A stretch of 64,000 nucleotides of DNA from Dehalococcoides mccartyi 195 (GCF_000011905.1 NC_002936.3:124001-188000), one strand, 5' to 3'. Shown: positions 26,830 to 35,311, counted from the stretch's first letter. A program made the numbers and translations. The notes: a model not told the origin generated them from the letters alone.

Positions 26830-27645
26830 CTAGAAAGGGCAGTACCAGCAGTGCCCGCTGATAACCCGTTTCAAGATGAACACGGTCAGTAGATCATGGA
26901 TTGCTTCTTTTAGCTTTAACTGGCGCTCTGCAAGCGTTTTAAGAGACTGGAACTGACTAAAGCCCGGAAGCTGGTTTTCTAAGTCAGTGAGTCGCAATAC
27001 CAGGTCGGACAGGTTATCTGGTTGGAAATTACCTAGATTGAAGCCGCCGTACTGCGCGATCACTAGATCCGGGTCACCGATTGGTACAGGTGTCAGAGAA
27101 TTCACCGCCCTTATGCCCGGATAGCCTCCAAGAAGTGAATCAGCCACCCGGATCATCGCCTGACCGATGTTTTCGGTATCCATGGCTCCACCAATAAACG
27201 ACGTCTGCAACAACGGATTATTTGCGGCGTCGTTTTTTATGGCAACTTTGAAATTATCCCGCAGTGAGTCGACCTCTGTAAGAAGGGTGTTCCACTCCGA
27301 AATATGCACCCACAGTTTGGAATTGGGCTGGTGCTCTTTAAGAGCTGAATAAAGCGGGTCTTTGGTTTCTCCGGCGATACTCTTACTAGATGAAACCGCC
27401 TGATCTAGTTTTTTCGCCATGGATACCAAATCTTTGTAATGTCTTTCGAGGGCGTCTTTATAGACCATGGTCCTCGCTTGGGTTGTTTCCTGGCGCTCCC
27501 TGGCTTGATCCACGTACTTCTTCACCGTGCGTTCGACGAAGTTATCGTCTTTACCGATCTCTTTAATGGATTCCCCGTTATCGACTCGCCTGAGCCACTC
27601 ATTTGCCTGTTCGATGCTTACTTCCGGCTTGCGTCCGCGGGCCAT
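26830..27645 (-). CDS. Element protein with N-terminal HTH, unknown function
   Basis: A 271-residue protein. The first 60 residues (SIEQANEWLRRVDNGESIKEIGKDDNFVERTVKKYVDQA) look like a resolvase-type helix-turn-helix, and the following region to about 110 is helical and charged. The C-terminus ends in HCWYCPF, an unusual Cys pair near the end. I do not recognise a family. It is divergent from the tyrosine recombinase unit, and a 12-bp-spaced direct repeat lies between them, so autoregulation is plausible. The start is preceded by AAGGAGG. Confidence 0.65.
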   Translation of the reverse strand: MARGRKPEVSIEQANEWLRRVDNGESIKEIGKDDNFVERTVKKYVDQARERQETTQARTMVYKDALERHYKDLVSMAKKLDQAVSSSKSIAGETKDPLYSALKEHQPNSKLWVHISEWNTLLTEVDSLRDNFKVAIKNDAANNPLLQTSFIGGAMDTENIGQAMIRVADSLLGGYPGIRAVNSLTPVPIGDPDLVIAQYGGFNLGNFQPDNLSDLVLRLTDLENQLPGFSQFQSLKTLAERQLKLKEAIHDLLTVFILKRVISGHCWYCPF

Positions 27646-27689
27646 ATTTTGTACCTCCTTCAGGATTATATAATTCTATTAGCTAAGAT

Positions 27690-27710
27690 ATATACGTTCA
27701 TATATACGTT
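27690..27710. repeat. Direct repeat ATATACGTT in divergent promoter region
   Basis: ATATACGTT at 27690-27698 and 27702-27710, a 12-bp period, in the AT-rich gap between the HTH-protein gene and the rightward unit. It may be an operator for the HTH protein. Confidence 0.4.
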
Positions 27711-27767
27711 AATTAATGTCTTAATACCCCTATTATACGATTGCAATTGTGCTACCATCACCTCGTT

Positions 27768-27923
27768 GTGACACATTCTAGACCTTCAGATTCCGAACTG
27801 TCAAAAAACGAGCCGTCGGTTGAAGCGCGAACCGCGGCTCTCAAAATCCTAGCGCGACTGATCGTCGCCCGCCGCCTGAAAACCGCATCTTCCAATCAAT
27901 CGGAGGATAAATCTCATGAATAA
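27768..27923 (+). CDS. Small hypothetical protein upstream of tyrosine recombinase
   Basis: A short frame ending 8 bp inside the next gene. From GTG 27768 it encodes about 51 residues, including a basic amphipathic stretch (ARTAALKILARLIVARRLK) and a polar tail. An earlier start at 27741 is possible. The overlap with the recombinase gene suggests a coupled small protein, but it could be chance. Confidence 0.35.
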   Translation: MTHSRPSDSELSKNEPSVEARTAALKILARLIVARRLKTASSNQSEDKSHE

Positions 27924-28620
27924 GGTCTACCTCGACTATCAGGAGATTGAGCGCATGATCGAAGCTGCCGAAAACCTCCGCGACCGGCTTCTCTTACTAC
28001 TCCTCGCCCATCTCGGGTGCCGTATCAGCGAAGCCTTGTCGATAAGCGTCGATGATGTTGATTTGGCGAATGGCACGGTTACCATCAAGCATCTTAAAAG
28101 CCGTCTAAAGTTGAAATGCCCAAATTGCCAGGCGGGTCTCGGGTTAACTTCGGTTTACTGCCCGAAATGCGGTGAAAAAGTCGAATCGGCCCTTAAGGAG
28201 TTGAAGGATTTCCGAAGACAGCGGATTCTACCGGTAGATAAAGCTTTGCTAGTACACCTCCGGGACTATATCACCCGGGGTGGCCCGGTTATTCGAAACG
28301 GTAAACGCCTGCTGTTTGGCGTGAATCGCCACCGCGCCTGGCAGATCATTAAGACGTTGGGTGAAAAAGCCGGCTTGCCGCGGATAATAAACACTGAGAC
28401 CGGTAAGGTTCACAATATTTCGCCTCATAAACTCCGTGATGCTTTCGCCGTGCACGCGGTGAAACACGACGACACGGGAGACGGGCTCAGGATGCTGCAG
28501 GAGCATCTTGGCCATCAGTCCTTTAATACCACGGCCAAATACCGCAAGGTGGCCGGCGAAGAGCATCGGAAGTGGTACGACGATCTCTGGAAGAGCGATG
28601 GTAATTCAGCTAAGACCTAA
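27916..28620 (+). CDS. Compact tyrosine recombinase with zinc-ribbon insert
   Basis: A 234-residue phage-integrase-type catalytic domain. The first catalytic Arg is in GCRISEALSI, HxxR is in HKLRDAFAVHAV, the downstream His in EHLGHQSF and the nucleophile Tyr in TAKYRKV. Two CxxC pairs (CPNC and CPKC, about 17 residues apart) sit between strands of the catalytic domain and predict a zinc ribbon. The usual N-terminal core-binding domain is missing; the protein begins directly with the catalytic domain. GGAGG lies 10 bp before the ATG. It could resolve dimers of the circular element or help integration. Confidence 0.82.
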   Translation: MNKVYLDYQEIERMIEAAENLRDRLLLLLLAHLGCRISEALSISVDDVDLANGTVTIKHLKSRLKLKCPNCQAGLGLTSVYCPKCGEKVESALKELKDFRRQRILPVDKALLVHLRDYITRGGPVIRNGKRLLFGVNRHRAWQIIKTLGEKAGLPRIINTETGKVHNISPHKLRDAFAVHAVKHDDTGDGLRMLQEHLGHQSFNTTAKYRKVAGEEHRKWYDDLWKSDGNSAKT

Positions 28621-28675
28621 GAAGGGTGGTTTCCTCCGGCCTTTCGGCTGCGGCTGGTTTATCAGGGAATACCTA

Positions 28676-29104
28676 ATGGGCAATGCGCCTTTCGGATCTC
28701 CTGTCATTAATCCTACAATCGGAGCTCCCCAGGCCGATATCTTTCACTTTTACAAGATGGCTCTTATCGGGGAGTGGGCGATGGACCGGGCGGTGAGGTT
28801 AGCCGAGAAGCTGGCGAGGAAACAGGGCAAGCCCTTTTCGCCTGATCAGGCGGATGAATTATTCAAAAAGAACATATCGACCATCCCCTACAAGACCACA
28901 GCCTGCCGCTACCACTCTTTTGTCGTTTATTTTTCGATGTTGAGAAGGTTGCGATGGGTGGAGCCTTCAGGCTATAAAGAACCTTCGGCCTTCCAGGATA
29001 ATTTCGTCAAAGGTCCGCCGCGGATATACTACCGGCTGACGCGGGTAGGGCTCGGAGCCGGAGACAGCGCCTGGGCAAATCCCCAGAGAGCGGAACGGGG
29101 CTGA
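28676..29104 (+). CDS. Hypothetical element protein
   Basis: A 142-residue protein from ATG 28676 (AGGGA upstream). The frame runs further upstream inside the recombinase gene, but that part looks like a shadow. The sequence is helical (MALIGEWAMDRAVRLAEKLARKQG) with a C-terminal part (VVYFSMLRRLRWVEPSG ... PRIYYRLTRVG) that could be a winged-helix-like fold. I do not recognise the family. Confidence 0.6.
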   Translation: MGNAPFGSPVINPTIGAPQADIFHFYKMALIGEWAMDRAVRLAEKLARKQGKPFSPDQADELFKKNISTIPYKTTACRYHSFVVYFSMLRRLRWVEPSGYKEPSAFQDNFVKGPPRIYYRLTRVGLGAGDSAWANPQRAERG

Positions 29105-29583
29105 GCCATTCGTCGCCTGAAAGCGAACAGCATTCGGCATTATTGGGATGGCAGGTGCAATCTAAGTAAGCGCCGCCGAACACCCCAAGCAGCCGAACAT
29201 CAGGCCACTAAAGCCCGAAAGAGCCGTCAACAGCCGTTAAAAGGTATTTCGGTATTCCCAACGTTTGATTGCACAATTCAACTGGCCAATATCGGATTGT
29301 TATTGCGGCAATTGGCGGTGAAACGCACCAAGAGGCCAATTCAGGCGCCATCCGGTGAGGAAAGAGCCCGAATTGTGTGATTAAGCTTTCCCCAAAGCTA
29401 AACTGATTATCCTGTCCGCCATCGTGGATACGGGCTTGTCGTAAATATAGGTTCATTTTGTAGCTGAACATAAGCAAAGATTGTTGGATGATGGGTGCTG
29501 GATTTACCACCGGCACCTTAACAACTTAACAGCCATAAAACACTCACCTGAGCGCTTGCCCCTACTGAAAGGGGGTAAGCGCC
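29105..29583. other. Gene-free stretch with an imperfect inverted repeat
   Basis: About 480 bp without a gene I can support. GATTGCACAATTC near 29266 and GAATTGTGTGATT near 29370 are imperfect inverted copies about 100 bp apart. Possible origin, small-RNA or remnant mobile sequence; nothing decisive is seen. Confidence 0.3.
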
Positions 29584-30099
29584 TTGAGAACTACTCTAGG
29601 TTGCCACGACGATCAAAACAATCTGCCGCTGTCCTATAACCGGCTTACCGGTGACTGGCTTCTCTATTATGCCGTCGCCAAACGCTTTGAGTGGCGCGTA
29701 CCGCCACAGGACAGGCCGGATGTAAGGCATTCCATGATGATGGAGTTGGCAGACGCTCAAAACCGCAAGGGTGGCTTGCCACTGCCAGAAGCGGCGATGT
29801 ACCGCATTGCTTCTTTCGAGGTTGCCGACTACTGGCGGAAAAAGAAGCGCCAGCCCGACCTCATATCCCTTGATGATGAGACCGCCGACAATGACACCGG
29901 CCTGTCATCAGTTTTGCCCGATGATTCAGCCCTCGACCTCGATGCCTGGGTGGACGCCCGGACTTTCCTCTTAAGCTGTCCCAAGCGCCTGATCCAGATT
30001 GCCTTCAAACGTGTAAACGGCGTCACCTTGGACGGTGCAGAACGTAAATATCTCTGCCATTTCCGTAAACGTGAACAGAAACTAGTATTTTGCGGGTAA
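29584..30099 (+). CDS. Sigma-factor-like protein of the element
   Basis: A 171-residue protein, probably starting at TTG 29584 after GGGGG. The middle (PEAAMYRIASFEVADYWRKKKRQ then ISLDDE) resembles sigma-70 region 2, where RIAxN...DYxRKxxR precedes an acidic linker. The C-terminal part (CPKRLIQIAFKRVNGVTLDGAERKYL) is less typical and has no obvious region 4 helix-turn-helix. It may be a degenerate or element-specific sigma-like regulator. Confidence 0.5.
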   Translation: MRTTLGCHDDQNNLPLSYNRLTGDWLLYYAVAKRFEWRVPPQDRPDVRHSMMMELADAQNRKGGLPLPEAAMYRIASFEVADYWRKKKRQPDLISLDDETADNDTGLSSVLPDDSALDLDAWVDARTFLLSCPKRLIQIAFKRVNGVTLDGAERKYLCHFRKREQKLVFCG

Positions 30100-30244
30100 C
30101 GTTTTGACCCTCTCTAGCGGTTATATAAGTGGGAGCATTAACTAGGCCAGCGAACGGCGGCTAGTAAGTGTCTCACTATTATGCGAAGCCGGTGGAATTG
30201 CCCAATCGCCGGATAGCTAAAGGGGGGTATCAACTATCGAACAA

Positions 30245-31522
30245 TTGAATATCGAGGGCAAGCGTTCAGGTGAGGGTTTTATCGCACAGCGCGAAAGTGT
30301 TATCAGCGCCCTGAATAGAGCCTTGGCCGATAAGGTGAGCATCTCGGGTTTCACCCTTGGCCGCAAAGGCTTCTTATCCTACCTTAGAGCACTTGGCGGG
30401 AGTAACGTCATTAAGGTTGTCCCGTCAAACGGTGATGCCAGCGTATCGCGGGTCACCGGTAAATGCCTTAAGGTAGTCTGCGGCGCAAACCAAGCCTACC
30501 TTACCAACAACGAATGGACCGGCGACAAGACAAGCTCCGGCTACTGCGAGCTTAAGGTAAGTCCCCGCTACTCCGTTATCCCTAACCTCGGAGCACTCGA
30601 AATATCCGAGGCTTTGGAACAGGTGCTTACTTTCACTTCAAGCCAAAGCTCGCGGCCAGTCCTTCAAGGCGTCTGCTTTAAGGCGGCAAACGGCAAGCTC
30701 GACTTGGTATCCGCCGACGGCTACCGCCTCGCCATTGTCACACTCGACTATCAAGGCGAAGGGACGGCGGTCATCCATCGGGACGAGCTAAAGGGCGTTG
30801 CCCAAGCTCTTCGCCGTGCCAGGCGGGTACGCCTCGCCTTTGAAACGGACGAAGCCACCAAGCGGACATACCTGGTGCTCGAAACGGAGCTTATCCGTTA
30901 CCGGTGGTCTGGTATGAGCGGCGACTATCCTGACTATCACCCACTCATCCCGACGGGTTTCAAAACGGCGGTAAGCCTTGAAAGCACGGAAACGCTACGG
31001 GCGATTGCCTCGCTTAAAGTGCTGACCGATGTCAAAGGCTGTCCGGTTGACCTCGCCATCGGTGACGGCAAGGTCGTCATATCGGCAACTGACGATAAGG
31101 GCGTGACCGAGCTTTCCGCCGAGACTGCCGGCGAACCGGTACGGCTTAGGCTTGACGGCGGCTTTTTTACCGACGCCCTGAAAGCCTGCGGCGGCATAGT
31201 GGAACTAAACATCACCGAGCCAAGCCTGCCGACGCTATTCAAGGCTGACGGCTTTCAACTGGTGGTTATGCCGATGGCGATTGGCAAGCCGCAACCGAAG
31301 CCGGAAATCAAGGCCGAGGCTAAGGCACCGGAACCGGTGAAAGGCGAACCGCCGAAAGAAACGGCGGCAACCGAGCCGGTCAAGGTCGAAGCACCGAGGG
31401 TGGCAGAAGCCAAGCCCGACACGGATAAGGTCGAAGCGGTAGCCGAAGCCGAGGCTATCACCGAGAAGCCTAAGATGCCGAGGATAACCAAAAAGATAGC
31501 TAGAGAAGCTGTCGCGGTCTAA
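30245..31522 (+). CDS. DNA polymerase III beta-clamp-like protein
   Basis: A 425-residue protein. Residues about 115-360 resemble domains 2 and 3 of the DnaN sliding clamp: RPVLQGVCFKA, DLVSADGYRLAIVTL, and the terminal FQLVVMPM, equivalent to the MPM end of DnaN. The first 115 residues do not look like clamp domain 1. A Pro/Glu/Ala/Lys-rich tail of about 70 residues follows. The start is uncertain: no ATG or GTG is available after the stop at 30218, leaving TTG 30245 or a rare ATC at 30236, which is better spaced from AAAGGGGGG. It may support replication of the excised element. Confidence 0.68.
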   Translation: MNIEGKRSGEGFIAQRESVISALNRALADKVSISGFTLGRKGFLSYLRALGGSNVIKVVPSNGDASVSRVTGKCLKVVCGANQAYLTNNEWTGDKTSSGYCELKVSPRYSVIPNLGALEISEALEQVLTFTSSQSSRPVLQGVCFKAANGKLDLVSADGYRLAIVTLDYQGEGTAVIHRDELKGVAQALRRARRVRLAFETDEATKRTYLVLETELIRYRWSGMSGDYPDYHPLIPTGFKTAVSLESTETLRAIASLKVLTDVKGCPVDLAIGDGKVVISATDDKGVTELSAETAGEPVRLRLDGGFFTDALKACGGIVELNITEPSLPTLFKADGFQLVVMPMAIGKPQPKPEIKAEAKAPEPVKGEPPKETAATEPVKVEAPRVAEAKPDTDKVEAVAEAEAITEKPKMPRITKKIAREAVAV

Positions 31523-31560
31523 CCCATAAACTGAACGCTTGAACTCACAAAACAACCGCC

Positions 31561-31595
31561 AACGGCGGGGTAGAAATACCCCGCCGTTTGCTTTT
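31561..31595 (+). terminator. Terminator hairpin after clamp-like gene
   Basis: Perfect 12-bp stem AACGGCGGGGTA / TACCCCGCCGTT with a GAAA loop, followed by TGCTTTT. It is nearly the same hairpin as at 32035-32062. Confidence 0.85.
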
Positions 31596-31611
31596 AAGGG
31601 GGTAAATTACG

Positions 31612-32025
31612 ATGGAGCAGAAATCATGCCGGGAAAGGATTCACTTAGAGCTTAAGGATCGGTTAGGGGATATACGGACACTCTGGCGGCTGTATCAGAA
31701 AAACCCCGAGGCATCGCATCGGGAGTTGGGCAGGTTCGATGAATACGGTCTATGCTTCGACTATGTCGCCAAGAACACATTCCGAGACCAGAAGCGGAGC
31801 TATTTCCGCTGGCAGTTGTCCTGGGGCGGCCCGGCCGATGAGTTTCGTTTCTACTTGGATGAAAACGTCGATGCCGTTTTGATCGAGTACTGGTTTCTCG
31901 ATTGGAATGACGGTGCGAGTAAAAAACTGTCCGGCGATGCTTACAAGCTGCTGGATGAAATCTTCCAGCATTTCAAAGACCTCGGTATTGTGGAGTTGGA
32001 ACGCTCTAAGTCCTTAAGCAGTTAG
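31612..32025 (+). CDS. Hypothetical element protein flanked by twin hairpins
   Basis: A 137-residue protein from ATG 31612, with GGGGG upstream. It is rich in aromatic residues and acids (for example DEYGLCFDYVAKNTF, YLDENVDAVLIEYWFLDW). No catalytic motif or membrane segment is seen. I do not recognise the family. It forms its own small transcription unit between two nearly identical terminator hairpins. Confidence 0.6.
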   Translation: MEQKSCRERIHLELKDRLGDIRTLWRLYQKNPEASHRELGRFDEYGLCFDYVAKNTFRDQKRSYFRWQLSWGGPADEFRFYLDENVDAVLIEYWFLDWNDGASKKLSGDAYKLLDEIFQHFKDLGIVELERSKSLSS

Positions 32026-32034
32026 TCTATCAAT

Positions 32035-32065
32035 AACGGCGGGACATAACTGTCCCGCCGTTTGT
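32035..32065 (+). terminator. Terminator hairpin, twin of 31561
   Basis: Perfect 12-bp stem AACGGCGGGACA / TGTCCCGCCGTT with loop TAAC, followed by TGT. Shares the outer nine bases of each arm with the upstream hairpin. Confidence 0.75.
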
Positions 32066-32071
32066 CACATA

Positions 32072-32106
32072 AGGGGATTGCTCGAAATCGGGCAGTCCCC
32101 TTTTTG
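32072..32106 (+). terminator. Rho-independent terminator
   Basis: Stem AAGGGGATTGC / GCAGTCCCCTT with one G-T pair around a loop that can pair further (CGAAATCG), followed by TTTTT. It immediately follows the twin hairpin. Confidence 0.8.
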
Positions 32107-32340
32107 TTTACTCAGTATCGTGAAAATATACCTCGTGCGATACACGGGGGAAAAACACGAGATAATTGCACGGGACAACACAACGACTTCTGCGCGAAGG
32201 CAACACGACTTTAACCGATTTCCAGTGCACGGGAGCAACACGGTATTGCACCAAACGTTGAATGGGTTTTGGCATCCAATGGAATTTGATGTAATGCTGA
32301 AAGAACCTCGATTTTTTGGCTTGAATGTTATAATTAGATC

Positions 32341-32820
32341 ATGGTTAAAGCGTTGCTCCTCAAACGTGAAAAGGCTCTAATCGACGACTGGATCTCCAGA
32401 TTCATGGACTTCTCTGACATTATCGCCCTGGCTTCGGGTTCGGATGTGGCGCCAAGCGAACAGGATGAGATTAGATATTACCGGTTTCGCGAGTGGTTTA
32501 TGCGTCGTGAATCCGCGTTTCTGCCGCTTTGGTGGAAATACATCGAAGACCAGAACGCCGAATCTGGCGGCAGGACCGGCAATGACTTTGAGCCAGACGC
32601 TAAGGAATCAGCCGCTTTTGTCAATAATCCCTTCGGCAACTACTACCACCCTAAAAGCTTAGTGCAGACTTTCGTCCATCTTGGATTGCAGAAGGCCAAC
32701 ACAAATTGGGAGTCATGCGACGATCAAGCCGGGGACATGAGGACAGTACTCATCGGGGTTATCGGTGTTGCTGTCGAGTTTCATCAATGGGCTTTTGGAA
32801 CGACGCGATCCGTGGATTAG
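32341..32820 (+). CDS. Hypothetical element protein
   Basis: A 159-residue protein from ATG 32341. It is rich in aromatics and acids (RFREWFMRRESAFLPLWWKYIEDQ). No known motif is recognised. There is no clear ribosome-binding site, but TATAAT lies about 7 bases before ATCATG, so the message might be leaderless. The gene is isolated between a terminator and a gene-free stretch (32821-33134), which contains only a short inverted repeat (CCGAGAGCGTACAGCTCTCGG). Moderate confidence that it is a gene. Confidence 0.45.
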   Translation: MVKALLLKREKALIDDWISRFMDFSDIIALASGSDVAPSEQDEIRYYRFREWFMRRESAFLPLWWKYIEDQNAESGGRTGNDFEPDAKESAAFVNNPFGNYYHPKSLVQTFVHLGLQKANTNWESCDDQAGDMRTVLIGVIGVAVEFHQWAFGTTRSVD

Positions 32821-32979
32821 ACCGTCGTTCGTTTTGGAGCCGGCTGATAACGGAAAAATCGATCGCGATCGATCACACATTTGCAGAGACCGTTTGATCA
32901 AAGCTATTTGACAGGGAGACGGGTGAGAGTCGAACTATATCTGAAACACGAGACATCTTGGACTGGTTAAGAACCGGAC

Positions 32980-33001
32980 AAACCGAGAGCGTACAGCTCT
33001 C
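32980..33001. terminator. Hairpin that may act as terminator
   Basis: Inverted repeat CCGAGAGC / GCTCTCGG around GTACA, followed by TTTGTTATT. It lies in the gene-free stretch 32821-33134 and may terminate the preceding unit. Confidence 0.55.
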
Positions 33002-33134
33002 GGTTTGTTATTAATGCTTCGCCCTCCTCGGAGAGTCGGACGAGAGCGGAAACGTGACATGCTGGAGTGGATCTCGGTGAGAATGGGTGATTATATACAC
33101 TCCCAGGCATCACGGGGCTGTGGCCGATAGATAT

Positions 33135-33650
33135 TCATAAATCAATAAAATGCTGATTGACTATCTCTTCTGGAAGCTGTTTCTTAAAAGCATCATCGTC
33201 AAGGGTCAATTTGGCGTTTAATGATTCTCCAAATTTGGATTCCATTATTAAGAATTGTTGAAGCTCATCAAATGTGAAATCATCAAAAATCGTCTTTGCA
33301 ACAGTTATTCGTGTGTGGATATTCACTTTATTTTGTATCTCATGTAATGCTTCATAATATATTTTTCGATCATCAGGTTGTTTAATTCGTCTAACAAGAC
33401 CATTATTAGTCATACGCTGCAACATCTGAATTACTGTTGGCCGTGCCCTGTTGATCTGCCTAGAAATTTCATCGATGGAACGAATCCCGTAGATACTAAG
33501 GTACTCTAAAATAAATTGCTGCTGTGGGGTTACCCTGGCATTAACCACCCGCGCAAATCTTCCAAGTAATTTTTTCAATGTGTGGTAGTTCTGCGCATGG
33601 ATTGTAACTAACTCGTAGATTAGGGTTTCCGATCGATCAAGTTCATTCAT
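33135..33650 (-). CDS. MarR-family transcriptional regulator
   Basis: A 171-residue winged-helix regulator from ATG 33650; the frame extends upstream, but that part would cover the promoter. The MarR core is visible: TPQQQFILEYLSIYG, SIDEISRQINRARPTVIQMLQRMTNNGLVRR and the wing QPDDRKIYYE. It is divergent from the rdhA-rdhB operon. MarR-type regulators (for example Rdh2R) are known to repress rdh operons in this genus. A 12-bp palindrome at the rdhA promoter start site is a good operator candidate. Confidence 0.87.
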   Translation of the reverse strand: MNELDRSETLIYELVTIHAQNYHTLKKLLGRFARVVNARVTPQQQFILEYLSIYGIRSIDEISRQINRARPTVIQMLQRMTNNGLVRRIKQPDDRKIYYEALHEIQNKVNIHTRITVAKTIFDDFTFDELQQFLIMESKFGESLNAKLTLDDDAFKKQLPEEIVNQHFIDL

Positions 33651-33679
33651 AGTCACATCGTAGTCCAAAATGGAGCGTC

Positions 33680-33722
33680 TTGACAAGCTCTGAAAGTGTG
33701 CTATGATACTGTTGTATACAAC
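33680..33722 (+). promoter_or_regulatory. rdhA promoter with palindromic operator
   Basis: TTGACA at 33680-33685 and TATGAT at 33702-33707 (16-bp spacing) form a near-consensus sigma-70 promoter pointing to the rdhA pseudogene. The perfect palindrome GTTGTATACAAC at 33711-33722 covers the expected transcription start, where a repressor would block it. The divergent MarR gene is the likely regulator. Confidence 0.7.
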
Positions 33723-33816
33723 TAGTGCTAACAACAATAATTAGAAGGTACTGATTATGGTCTCATAAGTCTTCCCTATACGAACTCTCTAATAATACTT
33801 TGAAAAGGAGCACAAA

Positions 33817-35280
33817 GTGTCAAAATTCCACAAGACCCTAAGCAGAAGAGATTTCATGAAAATTTTAGGAGCAACCAGCACGGGAGTTGGTTGTGCGGCA
33901 GCCGTAACCCCGGTTTTACATGATCTGGATGAAGCAATGTCCATTTCATCCTCAGAGATCAAATCCTTTACGTCAATGATGATACGTCCCTGGTGAGTAA
34001 AAGAAGTCGAGAAACCAACGGTCGAGATTGATTTTGACAAACGGACATCATTTACAGGCGTTGATGCCGCTAAAGGTGTATTGGGTGGAGTTTATATTTC
34101 CAAAGAAGAACTCCAGGCTGTACAACAAAATATCGCTGAGAATCAGAAAAAAGGAATCGCTAATAATATTCCCGGCTGGACTCTTAGAGATCAGATCGGT
34201 GCCATAACAGCCCTGGATTGGGGGCACATGAGAGACGGGGTGATTGCGCCTCAGGAAGGCTATCGCTCCATTCCGACCTATAAACAGTTGGGTGCCTCTA
34301 AATGGCAGGGTACCCCCGAGGAAAACAACCTCATGATGCGGACTATTCTGAGAAGGTATGGATTTTCCTTTATAGGGTACACAAATCTGGATGACAAAAG
34401 TATTGGCAATCGCAGAAATCTAATATACAAGAACGTAAATGATTTTGATTCTATTGATGATTTTGAAGTAAGGGGAAAGGTAAAAGTCATACCTAATAAA
34501 TGTAACAATGCTATCGTTGTATACAGCACGATAGGTAATGCAGCAGGGACAAAAAGAGGTCGAGCTACACCCGAACTATTTGTCTTCATGGAGGAAGAGG
34601 CAGAGAGGATAACCCGGGTTCAGCAGTTCCTATGGGGTTTGGGTTATCAATCCTATTACTTTGAAGATACCATGGGGGGTATAAGCAGGCCACCATTCGG
34701 TATAATGTCTGGTTTAGGCGAATACAACCGTACGCATGGCCCAGCCGCAACTCCGGAGGGATTTGTTGGTGGGGCTTGTGCGATCATATTAACAGATCTA
34801 CCCCTAGCTCCAACGAAACCAATCGATTTCGGAGTTCTCAAGTTCTGCAGTACCTGCGGCGTTTGTGCCAATGCATGTCCATCAGGCGCCATCCCAACCA
34901 AAGAAGAGATGAAAGAACCGACATGGGAAAGATCGACAGGACCGTGGAGCTCATCTAACGATCACAAGGGCTACCCCAATGAATCAGTAAAATGCGCCAC
35001 TTGGTACATGGCAAATACTGTTTCTGGATTCAATCACCGCCCAATTGGAGCCTGTTACCGCTGCGCTGCGGCTTGTGTATTCAATAAGAGCAATGAGGCT
35101 TGGATTCATGAAATTGTTAAAGCTACAGTTTCGACAACTCCACTCTTGAATAGTTTCTTTGCTAACATGGACACACAAGCTGGCTATGGCGAAATGCCTT
35201 CAGATGAAGAACGTTCCACTCTTTGGACCGGGAATATGGCTGAATGGGGCATTCACCAGTATGGGAAAAACGAATGGTAA
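33817..35280 (+). pseudogene. rdhA: Reductive dehalogenase rdhA with in-frame TGA
   Basis: Encodes a 487-codon RdhA from GTG 33817 (AAAAGGAG upstream) with a Tat signal (SRRDFMK) and a single in-frame TGA at 33994-33996, codon 60. The related protein at 43859 reads RPWWVKE where this one reads RPW-stop-VKE, so the TGA replaces a conserved Trp codon (TGG). Downstream the frame is intact, with both ferredoxin-type motifs (FCSTCGVCANACP and GACYRCAAACVF) for two [4Fe-4S] clusters. The full enzyme would be a corrinoid dehalogenase outside the membrane. The rest of the gene shows no decay, so the mutation is recent, suppressed or an error. Confidence 0.88.
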
Positions 35281-35311
35281 ACTTCACTAATTAGGATTGG
35301 AGGAACGATTC

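Noticed and set aside
29208-29516. 102-codon frame on the minus strand
   Set aside because: No family resemblance, no good start region, and composition like noncoding sequence.
32078-32380. 100-codon frame on the plus strand
   Set aside because: Begins inside a terminator and overlaps the better gene at 32341.
33994-33996. Selenocysteine codon in rdhA
   Set aside because: The TGA aligns with a conserved Trp, not Cys, and I see no convincing SECIS-like hairpin just after it.
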